Shown: positions 6,996 through 16,136, counted from the stretch's first letter. The stretch is DNA of 33,679 nucleotides from Terriglobia bacterium (GCA_020073445.1 JAIQFE010000046.1:1-33679); one strand, 5' to 3'. Notes: generated from the letters alone by a model not told the origin. Numbers and translations: made by a program.

Positions 6996-6998
6996 CCC

Positions 6999-9362
6999 AT
7001 GACGGCGCTACATCACAAACTGTTCCGCGATCTGGGCCGCATGGCCGGGCAGATGACCGCGATCACGGCCGTACTGGCCTGCGGCATCGCGACCTACGTG
7101 ACTATGCGTTGTTCCTATGACTCGCTGCTCTTCGCACGGTCGGAATATTACTCCGCGTACCGGTTTGCGGACGTCTTCGCACATGTAAAGCGGGCTCCGG
7201 AAGCGCTGGCGAGATCGATCGCGGAGATCCCCGGCGTGGCCGCGGTTCAAACGCGGATCGTAACCGATGTCACGCTCGATGTGCCCGGCCTGGAAGAACC
7301 CGCCACGGCCCGGCTGGTCTCGATTCCCGCACGGCGCGTTCTTCTTCTGAACGACCTTTTTCTTCGGCAAGGCCGCTACATCGAGCCCGACCGCCGCGAC
7401 GAAGCCGTGATCAGCGAGGCCTTCGCGGGCGCCAACCTGCTGAAGATCGGCGATAGCGTGGACGCCGTAATAAACGGCAAGTGGGAACGGCTCCGCATTG
7501 CCGGCATCGGATTATCGCCGGAATATCTGTATGAAGTGAAGCCGGGCGAAATTTTCCCGGACAATCGCCGGTTCGGCGTGCTCTGGATCAGCCGCGAAAC
7601 CCTGGAAGCCGCGTTCGACATGAAGGAGGCGTTTAACGATGTATCGCTCTCGTTGGCTCAGGGCGCCAGCGAGCCGGAGGTGATCGAGCGCCTGGATCAC
7701 TTGCTCGAACCCTACGGCGGCCTGGGCGCCTACGGGCGTCCCGACCAGATATCGTACCGGTTCATCGCCGATGAGTTGACGGAACTCCGCGCGATGGGGC
7801 TGATACTGCCGACGATATTCCTGGCGATTGTCGCGTTTCTGTTGCATGTGGTGATGTCCCGCCTGGTGACTACCGAACGGAGCCAGATTGCCGTGCTCAA
7901 AGCATTCGGATACGGGCGGCTGGAGATCGCCGGGCACTACCTGAAATTCGGCTTGCTCGCCGCGCTGCCGGGATCGGTGCTGGGAATCGCCGGGGGCTTG
8001 TGGCTGGGCTCATTGTTCACCGGCGTATACGCGCGCTACTTCCATTTTCCGGTGCTGCGCCTGCAGCCTGAACCTTACTTGCCGCTGGCTGCCGCAGCCG
8101 TGGGGGCTGGCGCCGCATGCATCGGCGCTCTCTCGGCCGCCCGGCGGGCTGTAGCGCTCGCACCAGCGGAGGCCATGCGTCCGGAGTCGCCGGAGAAGTT
8201 CCGGGCTGGCATTCTGGAACACAGCGGGCTGATGACCTGGCTCGTTCCCGCAACGCGGATGATCGTCCGCAATTTATCGCGCCGTCCCTGGAAGGCTCTG
8301 GCGACTGCGCTGGGAATCGCGCTCGCGGTGTCGATCCTGGTGGTGGGCCGCTACACCATCGATTCGGTCAACTATCTGGTCGACCTTCAATTTCGGGTGA
8401 TGCAGCGCGAAGATCTCACCATTGCGTTTCAGGAACCGCGGCCGGAGCATGCGCGCTATGAATTGGCGCAGCTTCCTGGCGTCCTTCAAGTGGAAACGTT
8501 TCGCGAGGTTCCGGCGCGGTTGCGCTTCGGGCATCGGTCGCGCAAGTCGAGCATACTCGGCACGTCCCGCGAGGACACGCTGCGGCCGTTGCTCGACCGC
8601 AACCTGAGTTGGGTCGAGGTTCCCGCCGAAGGGATCGTGCTGAACAGCAGGCTGGGTGAAATCCTGGGGGCGCGACCCGGCAGCCAGATTCAGGTCGAAG
8701 TGCTGGAAGGCGCCCGGCCGGTGCGCCTGGTGACCGTCGCCGGATGGGTAGAACAGCCGATCGGGCTGGGAGCATACATGCAGGCGAACGCGCTGCACCG
8801 GATGATGCGCGAGGCCGGCACCATATCCGGCGCGCACTTGAAAGTGGATTCCACACAAGCCGCCCGATTGTACAGCCTGTTGAAGCGAACACCTTCGATC
8901 AGCGCGGTTGCGGTCAAAGATGTGGCGCTCGCCAGCTTCTGGAAATCCTACGGCGACACGATCTGGATCTCTACCACGATGCTCGTAGGATTTGCGAGCA
9001 TCATCGCTTTTGGAATCGTCTACAACGGCTTGCGGATCGCCCTATCCGAACGCGGCCACGAACTCGCCAGCCTGCGCGTTCTGGGCTATACGCGAGCCGA
9101 AATCGGGCGGATATTACTGGGTGAGCAAGGGCTCCTCCTGGTGTTGGCGATTCCGTTCGGCTTGGCCCTCGGCTATGGGCTTTCCTTGCTGACTTCGCAC
9201 GCCCTGGCGCGCGACCTGATCCGCCTGCCTCTGGTGATCGGACCAGTCTCCTACACGTATGCGGCTGGAATCGTGGTGGCGGCGGGCGTGCTGTCGGGCC
9301 TCGTAGTCATCCGGCGGCTAGCCCACATGGATTTGACCGAGGTACTCAAATCCAGGGAATGA
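6999..9362 (+). CDS. FtsX-type ABC transporter permease (duplicated domain)
   Basis: A 787-residue membrane protein with two FtsX cores. Each half has one N-terminal membrane helix, a large extracytoplasmic domain and three more helices. The first half has a helix at about 17-36, a periplasmic domain to about 260, then a helix bundle with R-S-Q-I-A-V-L-K-A-F-G-Y-G. The second half repeats the layout and has the equivalent H-E-L-A-S-L-R-V-L-G-Y-T-R-A-E-I-G. This 'coupling' motif meets the ATPase. Eight membrane segments are expected. With the preceding ATPase and following HlyD-like adaptor, it resembles DevABC/MacAB-type exporters of lipids, lipoproteins or peptides. The substrate is not visible, and no outer-membrane TolC gene is in the window. 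Confidence 0.88.
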   Translation: MTALHHKLFRDLGRMAGQMTAITAVLACGIATYVTMRCSYDSLLFARSEYYSAYRFADVFAHVKRAPEALARSIAEIPGVAAVQTRIVTDVTLDVPGLEEPATARLVSIPARRVLLLNDLFLRQGRYIEPDRRDEAVISEAFAGANLLKIGDSVDAVINGKWERLRIAGIGLSPEYLYEVKPGEIFPDNRRFGVLWISRETLEAAFDMKEAFNDVSLSLAQGASEPEVIERLDHLLEPYGGLGAYGRPDQISYRFIADELTELRAMGLILPTIFLAIVAFLLHVVMSRLVTTERSQIAVLKAFGYGRLEIAGHYLKFGLLAALPGSVLGIAGGLWLGSLFTGVYARYFHFPVLRLQPEPYLPLAAAAVGAGAACIGALSAARRAVALAPAEAMRPESPEKFRAGILEHSGLMTWLVPATRMIVRNLSRRPWKALATALGIALAVSILVVGRYTIDSVNYLVDLQFRVMQREDLTIAFQEPRPEHARYELAQLPGVLQVETFREVPARLRFGHRSRKSSILGTSREDTLRPLLDRNLSWVEVPAEGIVLNSRLGEILGARPGSQIQVEVLEGARPVRLVTVAGWVEQPIGLGAYMQANALHRMMREAGTISGAHLKVDSTQAARLYSLLKRTPSISAVAVKDVALASFWKSYGDTIWISTTMLVGFASIIAFGIVYNGLRIALSERGHELASLRVLGYTRAEIGRILLGEQGLLLVLAIPFGLALGYGLSLLTSHALARDLIRLPLVIGPVSYTYAAGIVVAAGVLSGLVVIRRLAHMDLTEVLKSRE

Positions 9363-9369
9363 GGCTCTT

Positions 9370-10545
9370 ATGAAACGGCTCTTCAAAAGACTGTCCGGAT
9401 TGGCTGTCATTCTCGGGCTGCTGGGCTTGGTCGCATGGACGCTACGACCCAAACCGCTAGTGGTCGAAACCGGGCGGGTGGCGCGCGGGCACATGCTGGT
9501 GACTATCGACGAGGACGGCCAAACTCGCGCGCACGACCGGTTCACGCTGGCTGCGCCCATCGCCGGCCGGCTCTCCCGAATCCGCTTGCATGAAGGCGAT
9601 GCGGTCAGCCCGCAAACTGTTATCGCGACCATCAGCCCTTTGCCGATCGACGCGCGGGAAGTGGCGCGGACCAAGGCGGAAATCGAATCGCTGGAAGCGC
9701 TGAGGAAGGAAGCCCTCCAGTATGTGGAACGTGCGGAAGCGGACCACGAGCAGACGCAACGGGACGTGGTGCGCTACACGGATCTTCAGCGCCAGGATAT
9801 GGTGTCGCGCCAGACGCTGGAGCAAGCTCAGACCGCGGAAAAGCGGGCTGCGAAGGAAGTAGCCGGAGCCCGTTTCAAAGTGCAGTCGGCCGAAGCCGAG
9901 ATCGCCCGCGCACGGGCTGGTTTGATCTCGATCGAAGAGAGTCAAGAAAAAAGCAGCAGGATCGTGGAATTGCGATCTCCCGTGGCCTCCCGGATTCTGC
10001 GAATCCTGGAGCCGAGCGAGCATGTTGTGACCGCCGGAACGCCGGTGGTGACGCTAAGCAATCCGAGCAAGATCGAGATCGTCATCGATCTGCTGTCCAC
10101 CGATGCAGTCAAGGTGAAGCCGGGCGCGGCGGTCAGTATCGAGGGCTGGGGCGGACCGAAAGCGCTGCGCGCGCGTGTCCGTCTGGTGGAACCGTACGGG
10201 TTCACGAAGGTTTCCGCCCTGGGCATCGAGGAACAGCGCGTGAATGTGATCGCCGATTTCCTGGATCCGCCCGTGGGTCTCGGCGACGGATATCGCGTCG
10301 ATGCGCGCATCGTGATCTGGGAGAATCCCGACGTGATGATCGCTCCCGCCAGCGCACTGTTCCGCGATGGAGACCGCTGGAGCGTTTTTGTGATCGAAGG
10401 CGGGCGAGCGCACCGAAGGCCGGTCGAAGTGGGACATCGGAACGCGCTCGAGGCCGAAATCATCCGTGGCCTGAGTCCAGGCGAGGCAGTGATCCTGCAC
10501 CCGGCCAATGATCTGAAGGACGGCGTCCCCGTAACCAGTCGATGA
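9370..10545 (+). CDS. HlyD/MacA-type periplasmic adaptor (membrane fusion protein)
   Basis: A 391-residue protein with an N-terminal membrane anchor (about residues 9-25). It then shows a lipoyl half-motif (FTLAAPIAGRLSRIRLHEGD), a long coiled-coil hairpin (about residues 95-195, rich in E/A/K/R with repeated heptads), the second lipoyl half (VELRSPVASRILRI) and beta-barrel/membrane-proximal domains at the end (ALFRDGDRWSVFVIEGGRAHRRPVEVG). This is the order expected of an adaptor linking an inner-membrane transporter to an outer-membrane channel. It begins 7 bases after the permease stop. ABC ATPase, permease and adaptor therefore form one tripartite export unit. Confidence 0.88.
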   Translation: MKRLFKRLSGLAVILGLLGLVAWTLRPKPLVVETGRVARGHMLVTIDEDGQTRAHDRFTLAAPIAGRLSRIRLHEGDAVSPQTVIATISPLPIDAREVARTKAEIESLEALRKEALQYVERAEADHEQTQRDVVRYTDLQRQDMVSRQTLEQAQTAEKRAAKEVAGARFKVQSAEAEIARARAGLISIEESQEKSSRIVELRSPVASRILRILEPSEHVVTAGTPVVTLSNPSKIEIVIDLLSTDAVKVKPGAAVSIEGWGGPKALRARVRLVEPYGFTKVSALGIEEQRVNVIADFLDPPVGLGDGYRVDARIVIWENPDVMIAPASALFRDGDRWSVFVIEGGRAHRRPVEVGHRNALEAEIIRGLSPGEAVILHPANDLKDGVPVTSR

Positions 10546-10675
10546 TCGATGCGCAAAAGGACCCAGCCGATGTGGGTGGTCTCGCGCAAACCGCCGGTGA
10601 TTCGTGGCCTCGCGGGCCGTTACGGATGGGTCTCACTTCGGCATGCGCCGTGCATAGCTTGAGGGTGAGAAGCTT

Positions 10676-12109
10676 ATGGCGAGACTATCCATCCAAATCC
10701 TCGCAGTTGCGATGACGGTCTCTTTGCCGGCATCGGAGGCGAGCGTAACCGCGGCTTCCCTCTCCCAACTGGTGAGCCGTCCGTATCTGGATCTTCTGGA
10801 ATTGGCGCCCACGGTCTCGTTCAAGCCCCAGGAGTTCGAGACGTTGCGGAAGGATCTCGCTAAGCAGAGGGACGCGGAGACAGAGCGGCTCAAGAAGGAA
10901 GAAACAGATCTCGATGGCCGCTTGCAGACACTCCGTGATCAGCTCAAGTCGCTAAATAAAGAGGCTTCGAGTGACAACGCGAAGATGGCCGACCGCCGCA
11001 AAACGGTTCACTGTGAAATCCTGCGCTTGGAGAAGGCGCGCGCCGAGAAGCGCGTGGAGCGGGAGCACGGGATGCCGGTGGCCTTCGACAACAAGCTCGC
11101 CAAAGCCGATCTGATCGCGCAGTGGCCGGCCCAGAAGATCGAAATCGACCGCATCATCGCCGAGGGGCGCGCCCGGGAGCGCCGCTTTGGCGATGTGGAG
11201 GATATCGGCGTCCGAAAGATCAGCACGGATCAGGAGAAAGACATCAAGCTCGGCGAAGAAGCCGTCCGCAACATGAAGACCTACAGCCTGATGCCGCCCG
11301 AACTGGAGCAGAAAGAAGCCGTGGCTTACGTGCGCAGCCTGGCGGAACGGATCGCGCTGAGTTCCGATATGACCGTGCCGGTAAAGGTCACTGTTCTGCG
11401 CAGCAAGGAAATCAACGCATTCGCGATGCCTGGTGGATTTCTGTTCATCAATACGGGCTTGCTGGAAAAGGCCGAGAGCGAATCTGAGTTGGCGGGCGTG
11501 ATCGCCCATGAACTCGCCCACGTGTCCGCCCGTCACGGCTCGAAGATGTTGAAGCGGGCGACGCTCGCGAATCTCTTCCTCCAATCCGCCCAGATCGCGG
11601 CGATCGTGGCGACCGGCGGGATCGCCAGCATCGGCATGTATTACGCCATGCAGGGCGGGTTCTTCGGCCTGGGGATGCTGCTCGACCTTTCTCTGCTCGG
11701 CGTAAACCGCAAGTTTGAGGCGGAAGCCGACCAATTGGGAGCACAGTACGCCTGGCGCGCCGGCTACGATCCGCGCGGGTTCATTACGTTCTTCGACAAG
11801 ATGGCGAGCGAGAAGGGCTACGTCCAATCGGCCAGCTTCTTTCGGACGCACCCGCCGTTCTTCGAACGCATTCTGAGCACGTTTAGCGAGATTGAATACC
11901 TGCCTAAATCCGAGGCGCTCAAGGTGGATACCACCGACTTCCGCGAATTCAAGCAACGCCTTGCGGACGCTGTCAAGAAAGAGTCCTTGTCGGACAAAAA
12001 GAAACCGACGCTTAAGCGCGAGCCGGAATGCGATGAACCTCAGGGAGCGCAAACTGGCGCGCTTCTGCCGGCTTCCTGCGGCGTGTACGTGACACAGACA
12101 GAGGAGTGA
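10676..12109 (+). CDS. M48 family zinc metalloprotease with N-terminal coiled coil
   Basis: A 477-residue protein: signal peptide (1-22), a charged coiled coil (about 52-130), then an M48 peptidase domain. The zinc site is H278-E279-L-A-H282 ([12 protein letters not shown]), with the third ligand E348 and D352 in FEAEAD. Hydrophobic segments at about 300-345 separate the two parts of the site, as in BepA/Oma1-type enzymes. These proteases degrade or mature misfolded envelope proteins. Ribosome site GAGGGTGAG lies before the ATG. It follows the adaptor gene after 130 bp. Its stop overlaps a GTG in the groEL leader, with the groEL ATG 5 bases on, so protease and chaperonin are tightly coupled. 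The coiled coil is not a standard M48 part. Confidence 0.9.
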   Translation: MARLSIQILAVAMTVSLPASEASVTAASLSQLVSRPYLDLLELAPTVSFKPQEFETLRKDLAKQRDAETERLKKEETDLDGRLQTLRDQLKSLNKEASSDNAKMADRRKTVHCEILRLEKARAEKRVEREHGMPVAFDNKLAKADLIAQWPAQKIEIDRIIAEGRARERRFGDVEDIGVRKISTDQEKDIKLGEEAVRNMKTYSLMPPELEQKEAVAYVRSLAERIALSSDMTVPVKVTVLRSKEINAFAMPGGFLFINTGLLEKAESESELAGVIAHELAHVSARHGSKMLKRATLANLFLQSAQIAAIVATGGIASIGMYYAMQGGFFGLGMLLDLSLLGVNRKFEAEADQLGAQYAWRAGYDPRGFITFFDKMASEKGYVQSASFFRTHPPFFERILSTFSEIEYLPKSEALKVDTTDFREFKQRLADAVKKESLSDKKKPTLKREPECDEPQGAQTGALLPASCGVYVTQTEE

Positions 12110-12114
12110 TCCAG

Positions 12115-13734
12115 ATGGCATCCAAGCAATTCCTGTTTCGGTCCGAAGCTAGAGAAAAGATCCTGCATGGCGCGACGGCTCTGGCCGATGCCGTGCGCGT
12201 GACGCTGGGCCCGAAGTCGAAGTGCGTTTTGATCGAAAAGCGCTTCGGGAAACCGCTGGTGTGCAACGATGGCGTCACTATCGCCAAGGAAGTTGACCTG
12301 AAGGATCCCGCCGAGAACCTGGGCGCGCAAATGATCCGGGAGGCCGCTGAGCGCACGGGCGATGCCGTCGGCGATGGGACCAGCACATCCACGGTGATCG
12401 CTCACGCGATTCTGGCCGAGGGTGTCCGCAACGTCGCCGCGGGCGCGAGCGCGGTGGATCTGAAGCGCGGCCTGGATCGCGGGCTCAAAGCGGCCGTGGA
12501 AGCGTTGCGAGGCGTTTCCCGGCCCGTGGCGTCGCGCCGCGAGAAAGAGCATGTGGCAACCGTCTCGGCTCATAACAATCCCGAGGTCGGGAAACTGGTG
12601 GCGGACGCCATTGAGAAGATCGGGCCGGATGGGGTGGTCACGGTGGAAGAAGCGAAAACCACGGAGACCGCGCTGGAAATCGTGGAGGGCATGCAGTTTG
12701 ACCGCGGTTATCTTTCGCCCTACTTCGTGACCGATCCGGAAAAGATGGTAGCGGCTCTGGATCAACCGTACGTTCTGTTGCACGAGAAGAAAATTTCCAA
12801 TATGAAGGATCTGCTGCCTCTGCTCGAGCAGATCGCGAAATCCGGGCGTCCGCTGGTCATCGTGGCGGAGGACGTCGAAGCGGATGCCCTGGCGACGCTG
12901 GTGGTCAACAAGCTGCGTGGCGTGTTGCCTTGCGCCGCGGTGAAAGCGCCTGGCTTCGGCGACCGTCGCAAGGCGATGCTCGACGACATCGCCATCCTGA
13001 CCGGAGGCCACGTGCTGGCCGAAGAGCTGGGCGTGAAGCTCGAAAACGTGCAACTGGAAGAACTCGGCACGGCGAAGCGAGTAGTCATCGAACGCGAGGC
13101 CACGACCATCATCGGTGGCGGTGGGCGCAAAGCGGCCATCGAAGGCCGATGCAACGAGATCCGCAAACAGATCGAGGACAGCACGTCGGACTACGACAAA
13201 GAGAAGCTGCGCGAACGGCTGGCCAAGCTGACGGGCGGCGTCGCGGTGATTCGTGTCGGAGCACCTTCAGAAGCCGAGCTGAAGAGCCTGAAAGAGGCCT
13301 TCGACGACGCCATCAATGCCACCAAAGCGGCCATCGCCGAGGGCATCGTGCCAGGGGGCGGACTGGCGCTTCTGCGAACGATTTGTGCCGTAGAGAAAGA
13401 AGAGCAGACTGCCGAGGGTGACGAGAAAACCGGCCTGCGGATCTTGAAGCGCGCCCTGGAAGCTCCCGCGCGCCAGATCGCGGAGAATTCCGCGGTAGAC
13501 GGCGGCGTGGTTGTGGACAAGATGCGCACCGGCACGGGGAATTTCGGCTTCGACGCAGCCAAGAGCCAGTACGTCGACCTGATGGAAGCCGGCATTATAG
13601 ATGCCACGAAGGTGGTGCGGATCGCGCTCGAAAACGCGGTGTCGGTGGCCAGCGTGCTGCTTCTGGCGGAAGCGACCCTCACGGAGATTCCTGAGCCCAA
13701 GACGGCCCAGGCGCGCGAGCCGGATCTGGGATAG
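12115..13734 (+). CDS. groEL: GroEL-family chaperonin (60 kDa), orphan paralogue
   Basis: A 539-residue group I chaperonin with full equatorial, intermediate and apical domains. ATP-site residues match those of E. coli GroEL: D52 (NDGVTIAKE), D87 (GDGTSTSTV) and the intermediate-domain Asp in [12 protein letters not shown]. The phosphate loop is altered: the usual GDGTTTATV is GDGTSTSTV here. The C-terminus ends [13 protein letters not shown] and lacks the Gly-Gly-Met tail that normally lies inside the cavity. No groES is nearby, and no CIRCE-like repeat was seen. The ATG at 12115, behind GAGGAG, is preferred to the GTG at 12106. Position between an envelope protease and FBPase suggests a specialised stress paralogue; this is inferred. 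Confidence 0.93.
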   Translation: MASKQFLFRSEAREKILHGATALADAVRVTLGPKSKCVLIEKRFGKPLVCNDGVTIAKEVDLKDPAENLGAQMIREAAERTGDAVGDGTSTSTVIAHAILAEGVRNVAAGASAVDLKRGLDRGLKAAVEALRGVSRPVASRREKEHVATVSAHNNPEVGKLVADAIEKIGPDGVVTVEEAKTTETALEIVEGMQFDRGYLSPYFVTDPEKMVAALDQPYVLLHEKKISNMKDLLPLLEQIAKSGRPLVIVAEDVEADALATLVVNKLRGVLPCAAVKAPGFGDRRKAMLDDIAILTGGHVLAEELGVKLENVQLEELGTAKRVVIEREATTIIGGGGRKAAIEGRCNEIRKQIEDSTSDYDKEKLRERLAKLTGGVAVIRVGAPSEAELKSLKEAFDDAINATKAAIAEGIVPGGGLALLRTICAVEKEEQTAEGDEKTGLRILKRALEAPARQIAENSAVDGGVVVDKMRTGTGNFGFDAAKSQYVDLMEAGIIDATKVVRIALENAVSVASVLLLAEATLTEIPEPKTAQAREPDLG

Positions 13735-13771
13735 AAATGCTAACGAGCAAGTCGAAAGGCAGGTTATCGAG

Positions 13772-14896
13772 ATGAAACTCACATTGAGCGTGATCAAAGC
13801 GGACATCGGGTCCGTAGGAGGGCACGTCACGCCTTCCGAACGGCTGTTCCAAACTGTAGCCGACCACATCCGGACGGCTGGCCAGAATCTGATTCTCGAT
13901 TCCTATCTCAGCCACACTGGCGACGACATCGCGATTCTGATGACGCACACGCGCGGAGAAGGCGATGAAGCCATTCACAAGCTCGCCTGGGATGCGTTCG
14001 TGGCGGGTACCGAGGCGGCCAAGGAGCAGGGACTCTACGGCGCCGGTCAGGATCTGCTCAAAACGTCCTTTTCCGGCAACGTGCGAGGCATGGGTCCGGC
14101 GGTGGCCGAAATGGAAATCGAGGAGCGTCCGGCAGAGCCGTTCTTGTTCTTTGCTGCCGATAAGACGGATCCGGGGGCCTATAATCTGCCTCTGTATCTG
14201 GCGTTCGTGGACCCCATGAACACGCCCGGGCTGATGCTATCGCCGAAAATTTCGCAGGGCTTCCGCTTCGTCATCATGGACGTAAACCACACCGAAGGCG
14301 ACCGCGTCATCGAGCTGAACGCGCCGGAGGAGCTGTATGGGATCGCGGCGCTCCTGCGCGACCCGGAGCGGTTCGTGGTGGAATCGGTCTGGTCGCGCGC
14401 GACAGGCGAGCAGGCGGTGGCCGTGGCCACGTCGCGTCTCCACAACATCGCCGGAAAGTACACCGGCAAGGACGATCCGGTGATGCTGGTGCGTGCGCAG
14501 ATGAACTTCCCCGCCACTGGTGAGATCCTGGCGCCGTACGCGACGTGTCACTTCGTCGCAGGCGGAATGCGGGGATCCCATCAGATGCCTCTGATGCCGG
14601 TAAAACTCAACGAGGGGATTAGCTACTTCGACGGGCCGCCCATCGTGAGTTGCGCGGGATTCTGCGTCCAGAAGGGCAAGCTCACCGAAGCCGTGGACAA
14701 CTTCGCACATCCGTTCTGGGATACGGTTCGTGATACTGCATCGCGCAAGTCGATCGAAATGCGGCGGCAGGGATTTTTCGGCGCGGCTATGCTTCCCATG
14801 TCGGAGCTGGAATACACCGGTATCGTCGAAAAGCTCACCGAACTCGAACCGCGCTTCAAGGTGCGGGCTGGAGAACGCGCGCTGCAAGTTCGCTGA
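13772..14896 (+). CDS. class V fructose-1,6-bisphosphate aldolase/phosphatase (archaeal type)
   Basis: A 374-residue protein that resembles archaeal bifunctional FBP aldolase/phosphatase along its whole length. It starts MKLTLSVIKADIGSVGGH, then shows GDDIAILMTHTRGEGD, GLYGAGQDLLKTSFSGNVRG, EMEIEERPAEP and ADKTDPGAYNLPLY. The aldolase pair is present as Y230 and K233 (AGKYTGKDDP); the acidic residues that hold magnesium for the phosphatase step are also there. The enzyme makes fructose 6-phosphate from triose phosphates in gluconeogenesis, in the cytoplasm. The frame is open upstream to 13601 but that part overlaps groEL; the ATG at 13772 behind GAAAGGCAGG fits the family start. It lies 37 bp after groEL and 31 bp before trxC. 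Confidence 0.93.
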   Translation: MKLTLSVIKADIGSVGGHVTPSERLFQTVADHIRTAGQNLILDSYLSHTGDDIAILMTHTRGEGDEAIHKLAWDAFVAGTEAAKEQGLYGAGQDLLKTSFSGNVRGMGPAVAEMEIEERPAEPFLFFAADKTDPGAYNLPLYLAFVDPMNTPGLMLSPKISQGFRFVIMDVNHTEGDRVIELNAPEELYGIAALLRDPERFVVESVWSRATGEQAVAVATSRLHNIAGKYTGKDDPVMLVRAQMNFPATGEILAPYATCHFVAGGMRGSHQMPLMPVKLNEGISYFDGPPIVSCAGFCVQKGKLTEAVDNFAHPFWDTVRDTASRKSIEMRRQGFFGAAMLPMSELEYTGIVEKLTELEPRFKVRAGERALQVR

Positions 14897-14927
14897 CGCC
14901 TTCCTGTGGTATGAGTTAGGTGTCGAG

Positions 14928-15377
14928 ATGGCTTTTTCAATCGTATCTGCCTGCGGCTCCTGCGGCGCGAAGAACCGAGTGCCCGCGCCACACCTAGCGG
15001 ATACAGGCCGCTGCGGTGTCTGCAAAGCGCCTTTGCCGCCCGCGAGCGAGCCGATCGAGGCCGATGCAAGCTCCTTCGATGACATCATCGCCGCAGCCAG
15101 AGTGCCGGTTCTGGTGGACTTCTGGGCCTCCTGGTGCGGACCGTGCCGCGTGGCAGCGCCCGAAGTTCAACAACTGGCTCGCGAGATGCGAGGCCGGGCG
15201 TTGGTCCTCAAGGTCGATACCGAAGCGCAGCCTCAGCTGGCGGCACGATTCCGCATTCAGTCCATCCCGAACTTCATCGTGTTTCAGGGCGGGCAACGTG
15301 TCTTTCAGCAGGCAGGTGTGGCTCCGCGTTCAGAGATGCGCCGGTGGCTGGAATCGTCCGCCGTGCCCAGGCGATAG
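14928..15377 (+). CDS. trxC: thioredoxin 2-type protein with N-terminal zinc ribbon
   Basis: A 149-residue cytoplasmic protein. An N-terminal zinc ribbon has two CxxC pairs (C9/C12 and C29/C32). The thioredoxin domain follows (about 43-145) with active site W69-C70-G-P-C73 and the cis-proline loop S-I-P-N-F. This layout is that of TrxC (thioredoxin 2), a stress-linked disulfide reductase whose zinc ribbon tunes redox potential. Start chosen at the ATG of MAFSIVSACGSCG because it gives the complete ribbon. It is the last gene of the run starting at 5324; a hairpin follows 11 bases after the stop. Confidence 0.93.
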   Translation: MAFSIVSACGSCGAKNRVPAPHLADTGRCGVCKAPLPPASEPIEADASSFDDIIAAARVPVLVDFWASWCGPCRVAAPEVQQLAREMRGRALVLKVDTEAQPQLAARFRIQSIPNFIVFQGGQRVFQQAGVAPRSEMRRWLESSAVPRR

Positions 15378-15387
15378 CATTTCGCCA

Positions 15388-15427
15388 CGCGAAACATAAC
15401 TGTAATACTGTAATGCGCCTTTTCGCG
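15388..15427 (+). terminator. possible terminator hairpin after the thioredoxin gene
   Basis: CGCGAAA (15388-15394) pairs exactly with TTTCGCG (15421-15427) across 26 bases. The loop contains CTGTAATA/CTGTAATG in tandem (15400-15415). The stem is short and no T run follows, so this may be inefficient or a protein site instead. Confidence 0.35.
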
Positions 15428-15501
15428 CAACTAGTGGCGTGACTTCACCCATTCCCCAGGGTTAACGCCGGTGTTGGCCCATCGGCATTTCAACTTAGTA
15501 C

Positions 15502-15517
15502 TGGCAGGCCACGTGCT
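15502..15517 (+). promoter_or_regulatory. candidate sigma-54 (-24/-12) promoter of the Hsp20 gene
   Basis: TGGCAG (15502-15507) and GTGCT (15513-15517) stand at GG-N10-GC spacing (GG 15503-15504, GC 15515-15516). The expected start point near 15528 leaves a leader of about 44 bases, with TAAAGGAG just ahead of the ATG at 15572. This is the second sigma-54-like site in the window before a stress gene. Confidence 0.4.
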
Positions 15518-15541
15518 GCTCCACTCACGTGCTGCTCCACT
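15510..15541. repeat. exact 16-bp tandem duplication in the Hsp20 leader
   Basis: CACGTGCTGCTCCACT occurs at 15510-15525 and again immediately at 15526-15541. The first copy supplies the -12 half of the candidate sigma-54 promoter; the second lies around the expected transcription start. It could be a recent slippage event or a paired protein site. Confidence 0.85.
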
Positions 15542-15571
15542 ATGGACGGCCCTTAAGTAAAGGAGAACAAC

Positions 15572-16072
15572 ATGGCACAAGTCGCAGTTACGAAGGTGAA
15601 TGACGCGGAGAAGAAGACGTTGCCTGTCTTTGGCGAAATCGCCAAGCGCCTCGATGCAGTTCAACGGCGCGCATTCGATTTATTCGAGAAACGGGGTAGA
15701 GAACTGGGGCACGAGTTGGAGGATTGGCTCAAGGCGGAGCACGAACTCTTCGGCTGGCCCGCTGCGGAGCTGGCTGAGAAGAACGGTGCTTACGAAATCG
15801 GAATTACTCTACCCGGTTTTGAGGCTAAGGATGTCGAGGTGACTGCTACGCCCGGTGAACTGATCATCCACGCGGCCACGCAAAAGGAGCAAAAAACGGA
15901 GAAGGACAACGTGCTCTGGACCGAGTTTGGTTCGAACGATGTCTATCGTCGTTTCGACGTGCCGAATGCTATCAACGTAGATCAGGTGACAGCGAAACTC
16001 GATAACGGCATTCTGCGAGTTATCGCTCCCAAGATCGCGAAGGCGAAGGAAACCAAGGCAGTGGCGGCGTAG
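15572..16072 (+). CDS. small heat-shock protein, Hsp20/alpha-crystallin family
   Basis: A 166-residue protein. The alpha-crystallin domain spans about residues 72-154 (YEIGITLPGFEAKDVEV, then TEFGSNDVYRRFDVP, then AKLDNGILRV, the last being the standard A-x-x-x-N-G-I-L motif). It acts as an ATP-independent holdase for unfolding proteins in the cytoplasm. The N-terminal arm carries R-G-R-E-L-G-H-E-L-E-D-W-L-K-A-E-H-E-L (41-59), which resembles the DUF2934 pattern, an unusual partner. The tail lacks a clear I-x-I/V oligomer motif except weakly in APKIAKAKE. Ribosome site TAAAGGAG precedes the ATG. It is transcribed alone, from its own promoter, behind the stress run. Confidence 0.93.
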   Translation: MAQVAVTKVNDAEKKTLPVFGEIAKRLDAVQRRAFDLFEKRGRELGHELEDWLKAEHELFGWPAAELAEKNGAYEIGITLPGFEAKDVEVTATPGELIIHAATQKEQKTEKDNVLWTEFGSNDVYRRFDVPNAINVDQVTAKLDNGILRVIAPKIAKAKETKAVAA

Positions 16073-16099
16073 TTCCCGCTATGACCTGGTGGAGTGCAT

Positions 16100-16136
16100 G
16101 GCCCTCGGCTCAGCCTGACAAGCGAAGCGGAGGGCC
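16100..16136. terminator. possible bidirectional terminator between Hsp20 and the broken gene
   Basis: GGCCCTC (16100-16106) pairs exactly with GAGGGCC (16130-16136) over a 23-base loop. An alternative pairing CTGACA (16115-16120) with TGTCAG (16141-16146) overlaps it. It lies between two convergent genes. No T tract is present. Confidence 0.4.

Noticed and set aside
10640-10653. GG-N10-GC match (GGCATG...GTGCA) before the M48 protease gene
   Set aside because: Its start point would fall inside the ribosome site, leaving no usable leader; such spacing matches are common in GC-rich DNA.
12000-12115. CIRCE-type heat-shock repeat before groEL
   Set aside because: Looked for TTAGCACTC with its inverted partner; none present.
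12040-13053. 337-codon minus-strand open frame inside groEL
   Set aside because: Antisense of a highly conserved gene.
13601-13771. Upstream extension of the FBPase frame
   Set aside because: It overlaps the groEL 3' end in another frame and reads Arg-rich non-family sequence; the ATG at 13772 matches the family start.
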